Counted from the first letter of the stretch, positions 1 through 7,189 are shown. The stretch is DNA of 9,239 bases from CAYJPK01 sp964372035 (GCA_964372035.1 CAYJPK010000078.1:1-9239), one strand, 5' to 3'. Notes: generated by a model not told the origin, from the sequence alone. Made by a program: numbers and translations.

Positions 1-10
1 AAAAAGCAAA

Positions 11-49
11 ATAAAAAGGGTTTGCAGAAGTTGATTTCTGTAAACCCTT
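11..49 (-). terminator. Intrinsic terminator of tRNA-Lys
   Basis: Bases 16-29 pair with 36-49 to give a 14-bp stem with one G-U wobble and a 6-nt loop. On the minus strand the stem is followed at once by a U-rich run (complement of 13-17, then more A-rich sequence down to 1). It lies just past the CCA end of the tRNA gene, so it most likely ends the tRNA transcript. Confidence 0.9.
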
Positions 50-57
50 GAAATATC

Positions 58-133
<76 letters not shown>

Positions 134-145
134 ACATGGAAAGGA

Positions 146-173
146 AATATATCTTAAAGTTCAATAATGTCAA
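146..173 (-). promoter_or_regulatory. Sigma-70-type promoter for tRNA-Lys
   Basis: On the minus strand a perfect TTGACA (complement of 168-173) is followed after 16 bp by TATATT (complement of 146-151), five of six matches to TATAAT. The -10 box ends 12 bp before the first base of the mature tRNA, which fits a short 5' leader for a stable RNA. It lies in the gap between the end of queE and the tRNA. Confidence 0.75.
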
Positions 174-232
174 GAATTATGTTTTAGCCTAATTTATTAT
201 ACAGTGTAATGCGTGCTATAGTTGCAATCTAA

Positions 233-955
233 TTATTTAAAATTATAAAATTTATGCATCTGTATACCCATTCGCCAGCTAGGATTATTCATACAAAATT
301 CTTGAGTTAGTTTTGTATTTTCAATATTGCGCGTTAAGTCTTGCTCATCTTTTGGCATTAAAATAAAATTTTCAAATTTCAAATTTGCATAACTTTGTGG
401 GTTTAAATTATTTTGAGGATAAACTAATTTTAATTCTTGACCCTCAAGGATTTTAAGCGTTGTGCCGGCTTTTGGGCTAACAGTTACCCAGTCGATTCCG
501 CTTGGTAGAGTCATTGTGCCGTTAGTTTCAACTGCAATTTCAATACGATATTCTTTTAATTTACTTATAAGGCTTTGTGTTAATTGTAAAGCTGGTTCAC
601 CACCAGTAAAAATCAAATATGCCATTGGAGGAGCAGTTAAAAGCCCCATTGAAGTCCACATAAGACCACCTAAATCACTAAAAGAATGACTTTCATCAGC
701 CATTTGAAATTCAGTTTTATGTTCAGGTGTAAAATCGCCGTAAGCCTCTAAAATAGCACTAACTAGTTCATCTTCACTATATTGCTTAACATCAGTTATA
801 AAATCAGTATCACAAAAATCGCAAATAGCATCATACTTGTCATCTTGCTTGCCAGACCATAAGTTACAACCGCTAAAACGACAAAATACAGCAGGGCGAC
901 CACTTCTAACGCCTTCGCCTTGTAAGCTGTAAAAAATTTCTTTAACTTGATACAT
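233..955 (-). CDS. queE: 7-carboxy-7-deazaguanine synthase QueE
   Basis: A radical SAM enzyme that converts 6-carboxy-tetrahydropterin to 7-carboxy-7-deazaguanine in the preQ0/queuosine pathway. I start it at 955, giving 240 aa that begin MYQVKEIFYSLQGEG, the usual QueE N-terminus. The longer open frame back to 1042 only reads through the end of queC. The 4Fe-4S motif is the CX14CX2C variant (C30, C45, C48) known from a subset of QueE proteins rather than the radical SAM CX3CX2C. A GGEP SAM-binding motif is at 118-121, and VETNGT and the C-terminal QxHKF-like segment are present. The stretch between CDTDF (48-52) and TGGEP is about 64 residues, longer than I expect, so an insertion is likely near residues 76-110. 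It overlaps queC by 14 nt, suggesting translational coupling. Folate/GTP-derived upstream steps (FolE, QueD) are not in the window. Confidence 0.95.
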   Translation of the reverse strand: MYQVKEIFYSLQGEGVRSGRPAVFCRFSGCNLWSGKQDDKYDAICDFCDTDFITDVKQYSEDELVSAILEAYGDFTPEHKTEFQMADESHSFSDLGGLMWTSMGLLTAPPMAYLIFTGGEPALQLTQSLISKLKEYRIEIAVETNGTMTLPSGIDWVTVSPKAGTTLKILEGQELKLVYPQNNLNPQSYANLKFENFILMPKDEQDLTRNIENTKLTQEFCMNNPSWRMGIQMHKFYNFK

Positions 956-1634
956 ACTCAAAATAACCTTTTTTACGCAATTCACAAGCAGGGCATGATC
1001 CACAACCATAACCCCATTCATAGAGTTCATCTCGTTTACCAAGATAACAAGTATGGCTATCAGTGCGAATTAATTCAAAAAAATCTTTTCCACCTTCAGT
1101 TTGTGCCATTTCCCATGTTTGCTTTTTGTCAATCCACATTAGTGGTGTATGCAAAACAAATCTTGATTCTAAGCCAAGGTTTACGGCAATTTGCATGGCT
1201 TTAATAGTATCATCACGGCAATCAGGGTAGCCAGAAAAGTCAGTTTCGCAAACACCAAGCACAATATGCTTTGCATTAAGTCGCCACGCAAGACTAGCCG
1301 CTGCAGTAATAAAAAATAAATTTCGACCTGGAACAAAGGTGTTTGGCAAGCCTTGCTCAGTGCAAACAATCTCCATTTCATGTGTCATGGCAGTTTGTCC
1401 AAGTTCCTTTATAAAGCTAAAATCAATGATTTGATCTTGACCTAATTTATCTTTATATTGTGGCATCTTAGCAAGTTTGTTTAAGATGTTTGTACGACAT
1501 TCAAGCTCAACTTTATGCACTTGTCCATAATCAAAACTTACTGTATGGACTTTATCAAAGCGATTTAACGCCCAGGCAAGGCAGGTTGTTGAATCCTGCC
1601 CGCCTGAAAAACTAACGATTGCGTGATTAATCAC
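942..1634 (-). CDS. queC: 7-cyano-7-deazaguanine (preQ0) synthase QueC
   Basis: An ATP-dependent cytosolic enzyme that converts 7-carboxy-7-deazaguanine, the QueE product, to preQ0. The N-terminal PP-loop SGGQDSTTC (residues 10-18) is the ATP pyrophosphatase signature. Four cysteines near the C-terminus (C196, C211, C214, C217; GCGSCPAC) form the expected zinc site. The gap C196-C211 carries about six residues more than the compact site I recall for E. coli QueC, so it belongs to a variant form with TCYLG...WGYGCG. At 230 aa the length is normal. The start is GTG at 1634, overlapping the ddh stop in a GTGA arrangement, and no later start would keep the PP-loop. The end overlaps queE by 14 nt. 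The start codon lies inside the 12-bp palindrome GTGATTAATCAC. Confidence 0.95.
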   Translation of the reverse strand: MINHAIVSFSGGQDSTTCLAWALNRFDKVHTVSFDYGQVHKVELECRTNILNKLAKMPQYKDKLGQDQIIDFSFIKELGQTAMTHEMEIVCTEQGLPNTFVPGRNLFFITAAASLAWRLNAKHIVLGVCETDFSGYPDCRDDTIKAMQIAVNLGLESRFVLHTPLMWIDKKQTWEMAQTEGGKDFFELIRTDSHTCYLGKRDELYEWGYGCGSCPACELRKKGYFEYVSS

Positions 1635-2560
1635 ACAAGTCTTCCAATATTATACATTCTATCACCAGGTAATAACCAAACAGGAGCTAAATCAATCATG
1701 GTAAATGCGCCGTAGTGTTTGATATCTCTAAGGCGAACACAAGCTCTACCACAACTAGCCATAATTTGAGCAGTGAGGGCAGGGTTGTTGATACGCATAT
1801 CGAATTTCAAGATTTGGTTATCAGTTAAGCCAGATGCACCGGTGCGTTCCATTAAAACACCATGTGAAGCATCAGCAACATATTTCATTTCTTCAGCTGT
1901 AACCTGGCGAACATCAAGTGGATCATGTGCAAAATAATCATCAGCTAATAAATCAGCTTTATATTTATCTAAGCTATGCCCATCAGCAAGTACAACATAA
2001 ACTAAACGTGAGTGACGACCGCCACCAATTGGAATAGTAATAGAAGTTGCATCAAGTACACCTTCTTTGCTACGAGCAACAACGGAGTGACCCATTGAAC
2101 GACCACGACCGAAGTTAGTGAAAGTTGTACCAGCAGGCACCATTGCTTCAAATAAAGCACGAAGTACAGAATCACTACCTGGATCCCAACCAGCTGCAGT
2201 TACGCAAACTGCGCCAGAATCTTTTGCTTTAACTCCTAAATCTTCAACAACTTGAGAGATTTGCTCGTGAATATCAAAGCTATCCACAGTACAAATGCCT
2301 TTAGCTAAGAGCATAGCCGCATCAGCAGGGCAGTTACGTGATGGTGATGCGATTAACACAACATCAGGTTTACCATTTGCAGCGATCAAATCATCAATTG
2401 ATGCAAAATCTTGATTGCCACGTAAGTCGAGAGGGTTTTTACCAAGAGATTCTTTACGTCTAACAACACCAATACACTCTGCATCAGGCATTGCTTCAAT
2501 AGCTTCAACACAATATTTACCAATATTGCCAAGCCCTAAAACAGCAAATTTCATTTTCAT
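1631..2560 (-). CDS. ddh: meso-diaminopimelate D-dehydrogenase
   Basis: An NADPH-dependent enzyme that interconverts L-2-amino-6-oxopimelate (tetrahydrodipicolinate) and meso-diaminopimelate in one step, feeding lysine and peptidoglycan synthesis. The Rossmann motif GLGNIG is at residues 9-14. The family landmarks are SFDIH (94-98), GWDPGSDS (124-131), GRSMGHS (153-159) and, near the C-terminus, HGVLMERTGASG and RINNPALTAQ. These match the Ddh family rather than dihydrodipicolinate reductase. I choose ATG 2560 (309 aa) because AAGGA lies 8 nt upstream; the frame is open to 2590, but that adds a basic, low-complexity start without a better ribosome site. It is first in a block with queC and queE, an unusual pairing of cell-wall/lysine and deazaguanine genes. 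A palindrome about 30 bp upstream may be its operator. Confidence 0.92.
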   Translation of the reverse strand: MKMKFAVLGLGNIGKYCVEAIEAMPDAECIGVVRRKESLGKNPLDLRGNQDFASIDDLIAANGKPDVVLIASPSRNCPADAAMLLAKGICTVDSFDIHEQISQVVEDLGVKAKDSGAVCVTAAGWDPGSDSVLRALFEAMVPAGTTFTNFGRGRSMGHSVVARSKEGVLDATSITIPIGGGRHSRLVYVVLADGHSLDKYKADLLADDYFAHDPLDVRQVTAEEMKYVADASHGVLMERTGASGLTDNQILKFDMRINNPALTAQIMASCGRACVRLRDIKHYGAFTMIDLAPVWLLPGDRMYNIGRLV

Positions 2561-2591
2561 GCTACTTTTCCTTTTTTTACAACTACTCATA

Positions 2592-2616
2592 TAGTTATAT
2601 AACTAAATAGTTATAT
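2592..2616. promoter_or_regulatory. Probable operator: 14-bp palindrome plus extra half-site
   Basis: TAGTTATATAACTA at 2592-2605 is a perfect inverted repeat. A further copy of TAGTTATAT starts at 2608, so the half-site recurs with a 16-bp period, about one and a half helical turns. It lies 32-56 bp upstream of the ddh start, where the promoter of the leftward operon should be, and in the region shared with the rightward dehydratase gene. A dimeric repressor of the MarR or GntR type would fit, but no regulator gene is in the window. AT-richness makes chance palindromes more likely than usual. Confidence 0.5.
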
Positions 2617-2707
2617 TTTATTAAATTAAAATTTGTGAAGCTGAGTATAGTTTAATAAGAATATTTTTTCAAGCACAAATTACTAACTAAAAAAATATGT
2701 AAAAATA

Positions 2708-2736
2708 TTGATTTTTTAATTGTTTTTTGATACATG
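2708..2736 (+). promoter_or_regulatory. Candidate promoter of the dehydratase gene
   Basis: TTGATT (2708-2713), a 17-bp spacer and TACATG (2731-2736) preceded by TGA form a plausible extended -10 promoter. It would give a leader of roughly 40 nt before the ATG at 2783. The -10 box is only a partial match, so this is a tentative call. Confidence 0.4.
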
Positions 2737-2782
2737 AGCAAATAGATTGTTTTTTTAACAAAGAAAAAATTTTGAGGGAAAT

Positions 2783-3988
2783 ATGAAAATAACTAAAATT
2801 GAAACATTACATTTGGAAGAATTTTCAAATATTTTATGGGTCAGGGTGCATACTGATGCAGGTATAATCGGTCTTGGTGAAACCTTTTATGGTGCAAAGG
2901 CTGTTGAGGCTCATATCCACGATACTTTAGCGGCAAGGCTAGTTGGTCAAGACCCAACAAATATTGAAGCATTACACCGTTTAATGCTTGATTTGCCGCT
3001 TGCACATTCCTCAACTGGTGCAGAATACAGAGCCGTTTCTGCTATTGATTTAGCCCTATGGGATATTTTTGGCAAAATATGCAATCAGCCTGTTTATAAG
3101 TTAATGGGTGGACAATGTTTTGATAAAATAAGGGTTTACAATACATGTGCTGGCTATAAATATGTTCGCACAAAGAAAATTCGTCCAGCTGTTGAATCAT
3201 GGAATTTAGGCGAAAAAACAGGTCCTTATGAAGATTTAGAAGCCTTTATGAATGAGCCAGCAAAGTTAGCTGAAAGTTTGCTAGAGCAGGGCATAACTGC
3301 TATGAAGATTTGGCCTTTTGATCCTGCTGCCCAAGAAAATAAAGGTCTATTTATTACAAATGAACAACTTAAAAAAGCCTTAAAGCCTTTTGAAGAAATT
3401 CGCAAGACTGTAGGTGACAAAATGGATATAATGGTTGAATTTCATAGTTTATGGAATTTGCCAACAGCTAAAAAAATAGCAAAAGCACTTGAGCCATACG
3501 ATATATTTTGGTTTGAAGATCCAATTAGAATGAATAGTTTTGCTTGCTTAGAGGAATATGCAAGGTCAACTAATGTTTGGGTATGTGCTAGTGAAACCTT
3601 GGGCTCAAAATACCCATTTAAAGACATGCTTGAGCGAAGTGCAGCTCATGTTGTTATGCCTGATATTGTTTGGACTGGTGGTTTAACAGAAGCTAGAAAA
3701 ATCGCCATGTTAGCTGATACATGGCATAGACCATTTGCTCCACATGATTGCACAGGTCCTGTTGCCTTTATTGCTGCAGTTCATGCTTCATTTAGCCAGC
3801 CAAACACTTTAATTCAAGAATCTGTACGGGCTTTTTATACTGGTTGGTATAAAGAACTTGTTACAATGGTACCACGTATTGAAAATGGTTATGTCTACCC
3901 GATTGAGGGAATAGGTTTAGGAGTGGAGCTTTTACCAGAAGTATTTAAACGAACAGATTTAAGTGTTAGAGTTAGTGCGCTTGATTAA
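2783..3988 (+). CDS. Enolase-superfamily acid-sugar dehydratase (mandelate racemase type)
   Basis: A cytosolic Mg2+-dependent enzyme that abstracts the proton next to a carboxylate, most likely a sugar-acid dehydratase. The 401 aa comprise an N-terminal capping domain (1-125, with GLGETFYG at 30-37 and AIDLALWD at 87-94) and a TIM barrel. Predicted metal ligands are E219 (VEFHS), E245 (WFEDP) and E271 (ASETLG), spaced 26 and 26 as in mandelate racemase (195, 221, 247). D294 and H321 then match the racemase D270/H297 dyad in spacing (23 and 27), and E346 sits where the last acid is expected. K175 is the only Lys of the second-strand motif, and E219-F-H221 resembles the DxH of D-galactonate dehydratase. 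GAGGGA precedes the ATG by 4 nt. It sits 193 bp before a TRAP transporter on the same strand, suggesting joint use of an imported acid. Substrate unknown. Confidence 0.85.
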   Translation: MKITKIETLHLEEFSNILWVRVHTDAGIIGLGETFYGAKAVEAHIHDTLAARLVGQDPTNIEALHRLMLDLPLAHSSTGAEYRAVSAIDLALWDIFGKICNQPVYKLMGGQCFDKIRVYNTCAGYKYVRTKKIRPAVESWNLGEKTGPYEDLEAFMNEPAKLAESLLEQGITAMKIWPFDPAAQENKGLFITNEQLKKALKPFEEIRKTVGDKMDIMVEFHSLWNLPTAKKIAKALEPYDIFWFEDPIRMNSFACLEEYARSTNVWVCASETLGSKYPFKDMLERSAAHVVMPDIVWTGGLTEARKIAMLADTWHRPFAPHDCTGPVAFIAAVHASFSQPNTLIQESVRAFYTGWYKELVTMVPRIENGYVYPIEGIGLGVELLPEVFKRTDLSVRVSALD

Positions 3989-3997
3989 TTTTTTTAC

Positions 3998-4021
3998 ACA
4001 ATATTGGTTTAAAAATATTGT
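3998..4021. repeat. AT-rich inverted repeat after the dehydratase gene
   Basis: ACAATATT (3998-4005) and AATATTGT (4014-4021) form a perfect 8-bp inverted repeat with an 8-nt loop. No U-tract follows on the plus strand, so it is a poor terminator. Two TATAAT boxes follow directly (4022-4027 and 4032-4037), so it could be an operator beside a dctP promoter, but neither box has a convincing -35 partner. Confidence 0.3.
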
Positions 4022-4093
4022 TATAATATGCTATAATGATTAATTAAATATGGGTGTTTGATATTATGAAATGCTTTTTTTTGATAGATGGTA

Positions 4094-4122
4094 TTGACTT
4101 AAATTTGCTTTATTGGTAATTA
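4094..4122 (+). promoter_or_regulatory. Candidate dctP promoter
   Basis: TTGACT (4094-4099), a 17-bp spacer and TAATTA (4117-4122) with TGG directly before the -10 box could form an extended -10 promoter about 60 bp upstream of dctP. The -10 match is weak. A 7-bp inverted repeat, TAATTAG (4117-4123) and CTAATTA (4136-4142), overlaps it and could be an operator. The alternative is the TATAAT pair at 4022-4037. Confidence 0.3.
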
Positions 4123-4181
4123 GAAAAAAGTAATACTAATTATTTTAGTGTTTAATTTAACTATTTTTTGGAGGTTTTCTT

Positions 4182-5180
4182 ATGATGTTTCGTATTCTTG
4201 GAACTTTAGCCTTAGCTTTGATGATTTCAACAAGTGCATTTGCAGCTAAAACTGTGCGTTTTGGTCACGCTATGCCTGACTCACACCCGCAAGCTATTGC
4301 AGCAAATAAATTTGCTGAATTAGTTGGCAAATACACTGATGGCAGATATAAGGTTGACGTTTATCACAATGCTCAACTTGGCAGTGATGAAAAACAAATT
4401 CAAGGCGTTCAATCTGGTGTTCAACAGTTTTACTGTGGTACATTAGCATCTTTTGCTACCCGTGTTCCTGAGGTTCAAGTATGGGATATTCCTTTTGCTT
4501 ACGCTAATAGTGGCGAAATCTATGCTCTTTATGATGGTCCTTCAGCTCAAGAAATTTTCAAAAAAATGGAAAAAATTGGCGTAAAAGGCATCGTTTGGAC
4601 AGCTATGGGCTTTAGAAACGTATCTAACAGCAAAAGACCAGTTACTAAATTAGAAGATATTGATGGTCTTAAAATTCGTGTTATGACTAACCCTATTGCT
4701 CTTGAAACTTGGAAAACCCTTGGTGCAAACGCTGTTCCAATGGCATTTAACGAAGTTTTCACAGCTTTAGAAACAAAAACAATTGATGGTCAAGAAAATC
4801 CACTTCAGCATATGTTTGCTAACAAAATGCAAGAAGTTCAAGATTATGTTTCTTTAACAAACCACGTTTACACAGCTGTTGCTTTAATTGCGTCAAAAAG
4901 ATTCTGGGATAAATTATCTGATGCTGACAAAGCTGCTTTCCAAAAAGCTGGTGAAGAAGCAGGCTTATTACAACGTCAATTGTTAGATGATGGCGATAAA
5001 GACGCTGTTAAGAAATTTGAAGATGCTGGCGTAAAAGTTAATGCAGTTTCTCCTGAAGAACTTGCTCGTATTCGTGCAACAGTTCAACCAGTTGCTGATA
5101 AATTCAAAAGCATCGTTGGTGAAGAGTTCTACGGCAAATTCTTCAAAGAACTTGAAGATTACAGAGCTAAAAATAAATAA
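4182..5180 (+). CDS. dctP: TRAP transporter substrate-binding protein (DctP family)
   Basis: The periplasmic binding protein that captures a carboxylate ligand and delivers it to the DctQM membrane complex. At 332 aa the length is typical. Residues 1-21 form a signal peptide with a hydrophobic core and a likely cleavage after AFA, giving a mature start AKTVRFGHAM. R166 in GLKIRV is at the conserved arginine that salt-bridges the substrate carboxylate in this family, and R145 in GFRNVSN is at the second conserved arginine. FNEVFTAL and DGQENP (202-207) are family landmarks. GGAGG lies 7 nt before ATG 4182; the adjacent ATG at 4185 is possible. It precedes dctQ and dctM but is separated from them by a strong hairpin, suggesting higher expression of this subunit. 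The neighbouring dehydratase suggests a sugar-acid ligand, but the ligand cannot be read directly. Confidence 0.93.
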   Translation: MMFRILGTLALALMISTSAFAAKTVRFGHAMPDSHPQAIAANKFAELVGKYTDGRYKVDVYHNAQLGSDEKQIQGVQSGVQQFYCGTLASFATRVPEVQVWDIPFAYANSGEIYALYDGPSAQEIFKKMEKIGVKGIVWTAMGFRNVSNSKRPVTKLEDIDGLKIRVMTNPIALETWKTLGANAVPMAFNEVFTALETKTIDGQENPLQHMFANKMQEVQDYVSLTNHVYTAVALIASKRFWDKLSDADKAAFQKAGEEAGLLQRQLLDDGDKDAVKKFEDAGVKVNAVSPEELARIRATVQPVADKFKSIVGEEFYGKFFKELEDYRAKNK

Positions 5181-5190
5181 GTTTTATGAT

Positions 5191-5218
5191 AATATGAGGG
5201 GAGCTTTCCCCTCATATT
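5191..5218 (+). terminator. Intercistronic hairpin between dctP and dctQ (partial terminator or RNA stabiliser)
   Basis: AATATGAGGGGA (5191-5202) and its exact complement (5207-5218) form a perfect 12-bp stem with a GCTT loop, 10 nt after the dctP stop. Only a short broken T-run follows, so termination is probably incomplete. It could also protect the dctP mRNA 3' end. Either role would give more DctP than DctQM. Confidence 0.75.
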
Positions 5219-5224
5219 TATTAA

Positions 5225-5261
5225 GTGAATAAGTTAAAAAATTCACGTGAAAGTAATTCAC
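5225..5261. repeat. Tandem GTGAA/TTCAC inverted repeats upstream of dctQ
   Basis: GTGAAT (5225-5230), ATTCAC (5241-5246), GTGAA (5247-5251) and TTCAC (5257-5261) give two adjacent inverted repeats, with a perfect 10-bp palindrome TTCACGTGAA at their junction (5242-5251). It lies about 75-110 bp before dctQ. It could be a regulator site for a second promoter or an RNA structure; neither is proven. Confidence 0.4.
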
Positions 5262-5336
5262 AGTAATTGTTTTATAAAATCATTATATGGTTTTTACAAT
5301 TTCAAATAATTACTATAAACTAAATTTGAGGTCATA

Positions 5337-5906
5337 ATGGATAAAATCTTAGAAGCTATTTCTAAAAAATGTATGACAGTTTTAGAAGTAATCTTAGTTA
5401 TTATGCTAGCTGGAATGTTGATTTTAGTTGGCTTAAACGTAATGCTTCGTATTTTTGCAAATTCGGGCATTGACTTTGCTGAAGAAGTTCCACGTTTTAT
5501 GTTTATTTGGCTTATATTCTGTGGTGCTGTTTTAGCTATGAAGAACAATACGCATATCAATGTTAATATGGTTGTAGGTCTTGTTTCTCGCCCAATTCAG
5601 AAATTATTTTACTTTATAACTCAATCCCTTATTTTGGTTTGTGGGTGGTATATCACTTACGGAACTTTAGATTTGCACACAATCATTTATGATAATGCTT
5701 CTCCTGTTTTACAAATAAGTACACTTTGGGTTTATGGTGTTACATATATTACAGGTCCTGGTCTTATGATTTTAGCGTTTTGCAATCTCATTCGTCTAGC
5801 TCGCAATACAGTTACTGATGCTGAACTTGCTGGTAAGGTTGAAGATGGAGAAATCCATGAAACAGTAGATGAAGTTAAAGAATTAGCTGATAAGGAAGGT
5901 AAATAA
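5337..5906 (+). CDS. dctQ: TRAP transporter small membrane subunit (DctQ family)
   Basis: The small four-helix membrane subunit that pairs with DctM. At 189 aa it has hydrophobic segments at about 14-38, 52-68, 90-110 and 130-152. The conserved acidic-arginine patch EEVPRF (49-54) before the second helix and the WLIFCGA segment are typical of the family. A charged tail follows from about 155, rich in Glu, Asp and Lys. GAGG lies about 7 nt before ATG 5337. The dctM start follows the stop by 2 nt, so the two are cotranslated. The 156-bp gap to dctP is unusually structured, with a hairpin and inverted repeats. Confidence 0.9.
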   Translation: MDKILEAISKKCMTVLEVILVIMLAGMLILVGLNVMLRIFANSGIDFAEEVPRFMFIWLIFCGAVLAMKNNTHINVNMVVGLVSRPIQKLFYFITQSLILVCGWYITYGTLDLHTIIYDNASPVLQISTLWVYGVTYITGPGLMILAFCNLIRLARNTVTDAELAGKVEDGEIHETVDEVKELADKEGK

Positions 5907-5908
5907 TC

Positions 5909-7189
5909 ATGACTATTATAATCTATGTTGTTGCCTTGCTATTCTTTGTACTTATTGGTACTCCTATTTCTTTTGCACTTTTAGGTTGTGCGCTTTCACT
6001 CATGTTCTTTTTAGACATGACTGACCCAGTAATCATTGTTCAAAATATGTGGGACGGCGCTAATAGCTTCCCTCTTTTAGCTGTACCATTCTTTATGTTA
6101 GCTGGTGAGCTTATGAATGCTGGTGGTATGACTCAACGCATTATTCGCCTTGCTATGGTTTGGGTTGGTCATATTAAGGGTGGTCTTGGGTATGTTGCTG
6201 TTTTAGCGGCTGTTGTTATGGCATCATTATCTGGTTCTGCTGTTGCAGATACTGCTGCACTTGCTGCAATATTATTGCCAATGATGAAATCAGCTGGATA
6301 TAACTTACCACGTTCTGGCGGTCTTATCGCTGCAGGTGGTATTATTGCTCCAGTTATTCCGCCTTCAATTGGTATGATTTTATTAGGTGTTGCTGGTCAA
6401 GTTTCTATTACAAAATTATTTATGGCTGGTATTGTTCCAGGTCTTATGATGGGTATTGCTATCATGGGTACTTGGTACTTTGTTGCTAGACGTGATGATG
6501 TTGTTACTGAACCAAAGGTTGAAATGAAGCAACGCTTAGCTGAAACTAAGAATTCTTTCTGGGCACTTTTACTTCCAATAATTATTATTGGTGGTCTAAG
6601 ATTTGGTTTCTTTACACCAACTGAAGCAGCTATTATCGCAGCTCTTTATTCATTGTTTGTTGGTTTATTTGTTTACCGTGAAATTAAATTTGGTCAGTTA
6701 TATGGCTTGTTCTTAGCAGCTGCTAAGACAACTTCTGTTGTATTATTCTTAGTTGCGGCTGCTACTGTTTCTGCTTGGCTTGTTACTGCTGTGAATATTC
6801 CACAACAGCTTGGTGAAGCTCTTTCTATCTTTATGGACAATAAGACACTTCTTATGTTCATTTTGATGGGTCTTGGTCTTGTTATGGGCTGTGTGCTTGA
6901 CTTTACACCAAGTATTCTAATTATGACTCCAGTTTTGATTCCAATCGTTAAGGAAGCTGGTATTGACCCTGTATATTTCGGTGTTATGTATATATTAAAC
7001 CAATGCTTAGGGCTTATTACTCCACCAGTTGGTGCAGTACTTAATGTTATTAGTAGTATTGGTAAAATGCCAATGAGCAAAGTTGTTGGTGGAGTAGCAC
7101 CATTCTTACTTGCTGAATCACTTGTTATGGTGATTTTGATTCTATTCCCACAGCTGGTACTTGTGCCACTTTCTTGGATGGTTAAATAA
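5909..7189 (+). CDS. dctM: TRAP transporter large membrane subunit (DctM family)
   Basis: The large membrane subunit that moves substrate across the inner membrane, driven by a sodium (or proton) gradient. At 426 aa the length is normal and the protein is hydrophobic throughout, consistent with about 11-12 helices plus re-entrant hairpins. Landmarks are PFFMLAGELMNAGGM (60-74), SLSGSAVADTAAL (107-119), APVIPPSIGMI (147-157), FTPTEAA (235-241), DFTPSILIMTP (331-341) and GLITPPVG (368-375); the last two are the second-half transport motif. AAGGAAGG ends about 9 nt before ATG 5909. It is last in the dctPQM block and is closed by an intrinsic terminator. Confidence 0.95.
   Translation: MTIIIYVVALLFFVLIGTPISFALLGCALSLMFFLDMTDPVIIVQNMWDGANSFPLLAVPFFMLAGELMNAGGMTQRIIRLAMVWVGHIKGGLGYVAVLAAVVMASLSGSAVADTAALAAILLPMMKSAGYNLPRSGGLIAAGGIIAPVIPPSIGMILLGVAGQVSITKLFMAGIVPGLMMGIAIMGTWYFVARRDDVVTEPKVEMKQRLAETKNSFWALLLPIIIIGGLRFGFFTPTEAAIIAALYSLFVGLFVYREIKFGQLYGLFLAAAKTTSVVLFLVAAATVSAWLVTAVNIPQQLGEALSIFMDNKTLLMFILMGLGLVMGCVLDFTPSILIMTPVLIPIVKEAGIDPVYFGVMYILNQCLGLITPPVGAVLNVISSIGKMPMSKVVGGVAPFLLAESLVMVILILFPQLVLVPLSWMVK

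Noticed and set aside
956..1042. N-terminal extension of QueE by 29 residues
   Set aside because: It lies wholly within the end of queC in another frame and adds nothing QueE-like; the family start MYQVKEIFYS is at 955.
2561..2590. N-terminal extension of Ddh by 10 residues
   Set aside because: The AAGGA ribosome site lies inside this stretch and serves ATG 2560; the Rossmann strand starts right after that.
2630..2681. 8-bp inverted repeat AATTTGTG / CACAAATT in the divergent region
   Set aside because: The arms are 36 bp apart and AT-rich, which is too likely by chance to call a site.
6694..7080. 128-residue open frame on the minus strand inside dctM
   Set aside because: It is antisense to conserved DctM motifs and resembles no known protein; it is a by-product of low stop density.
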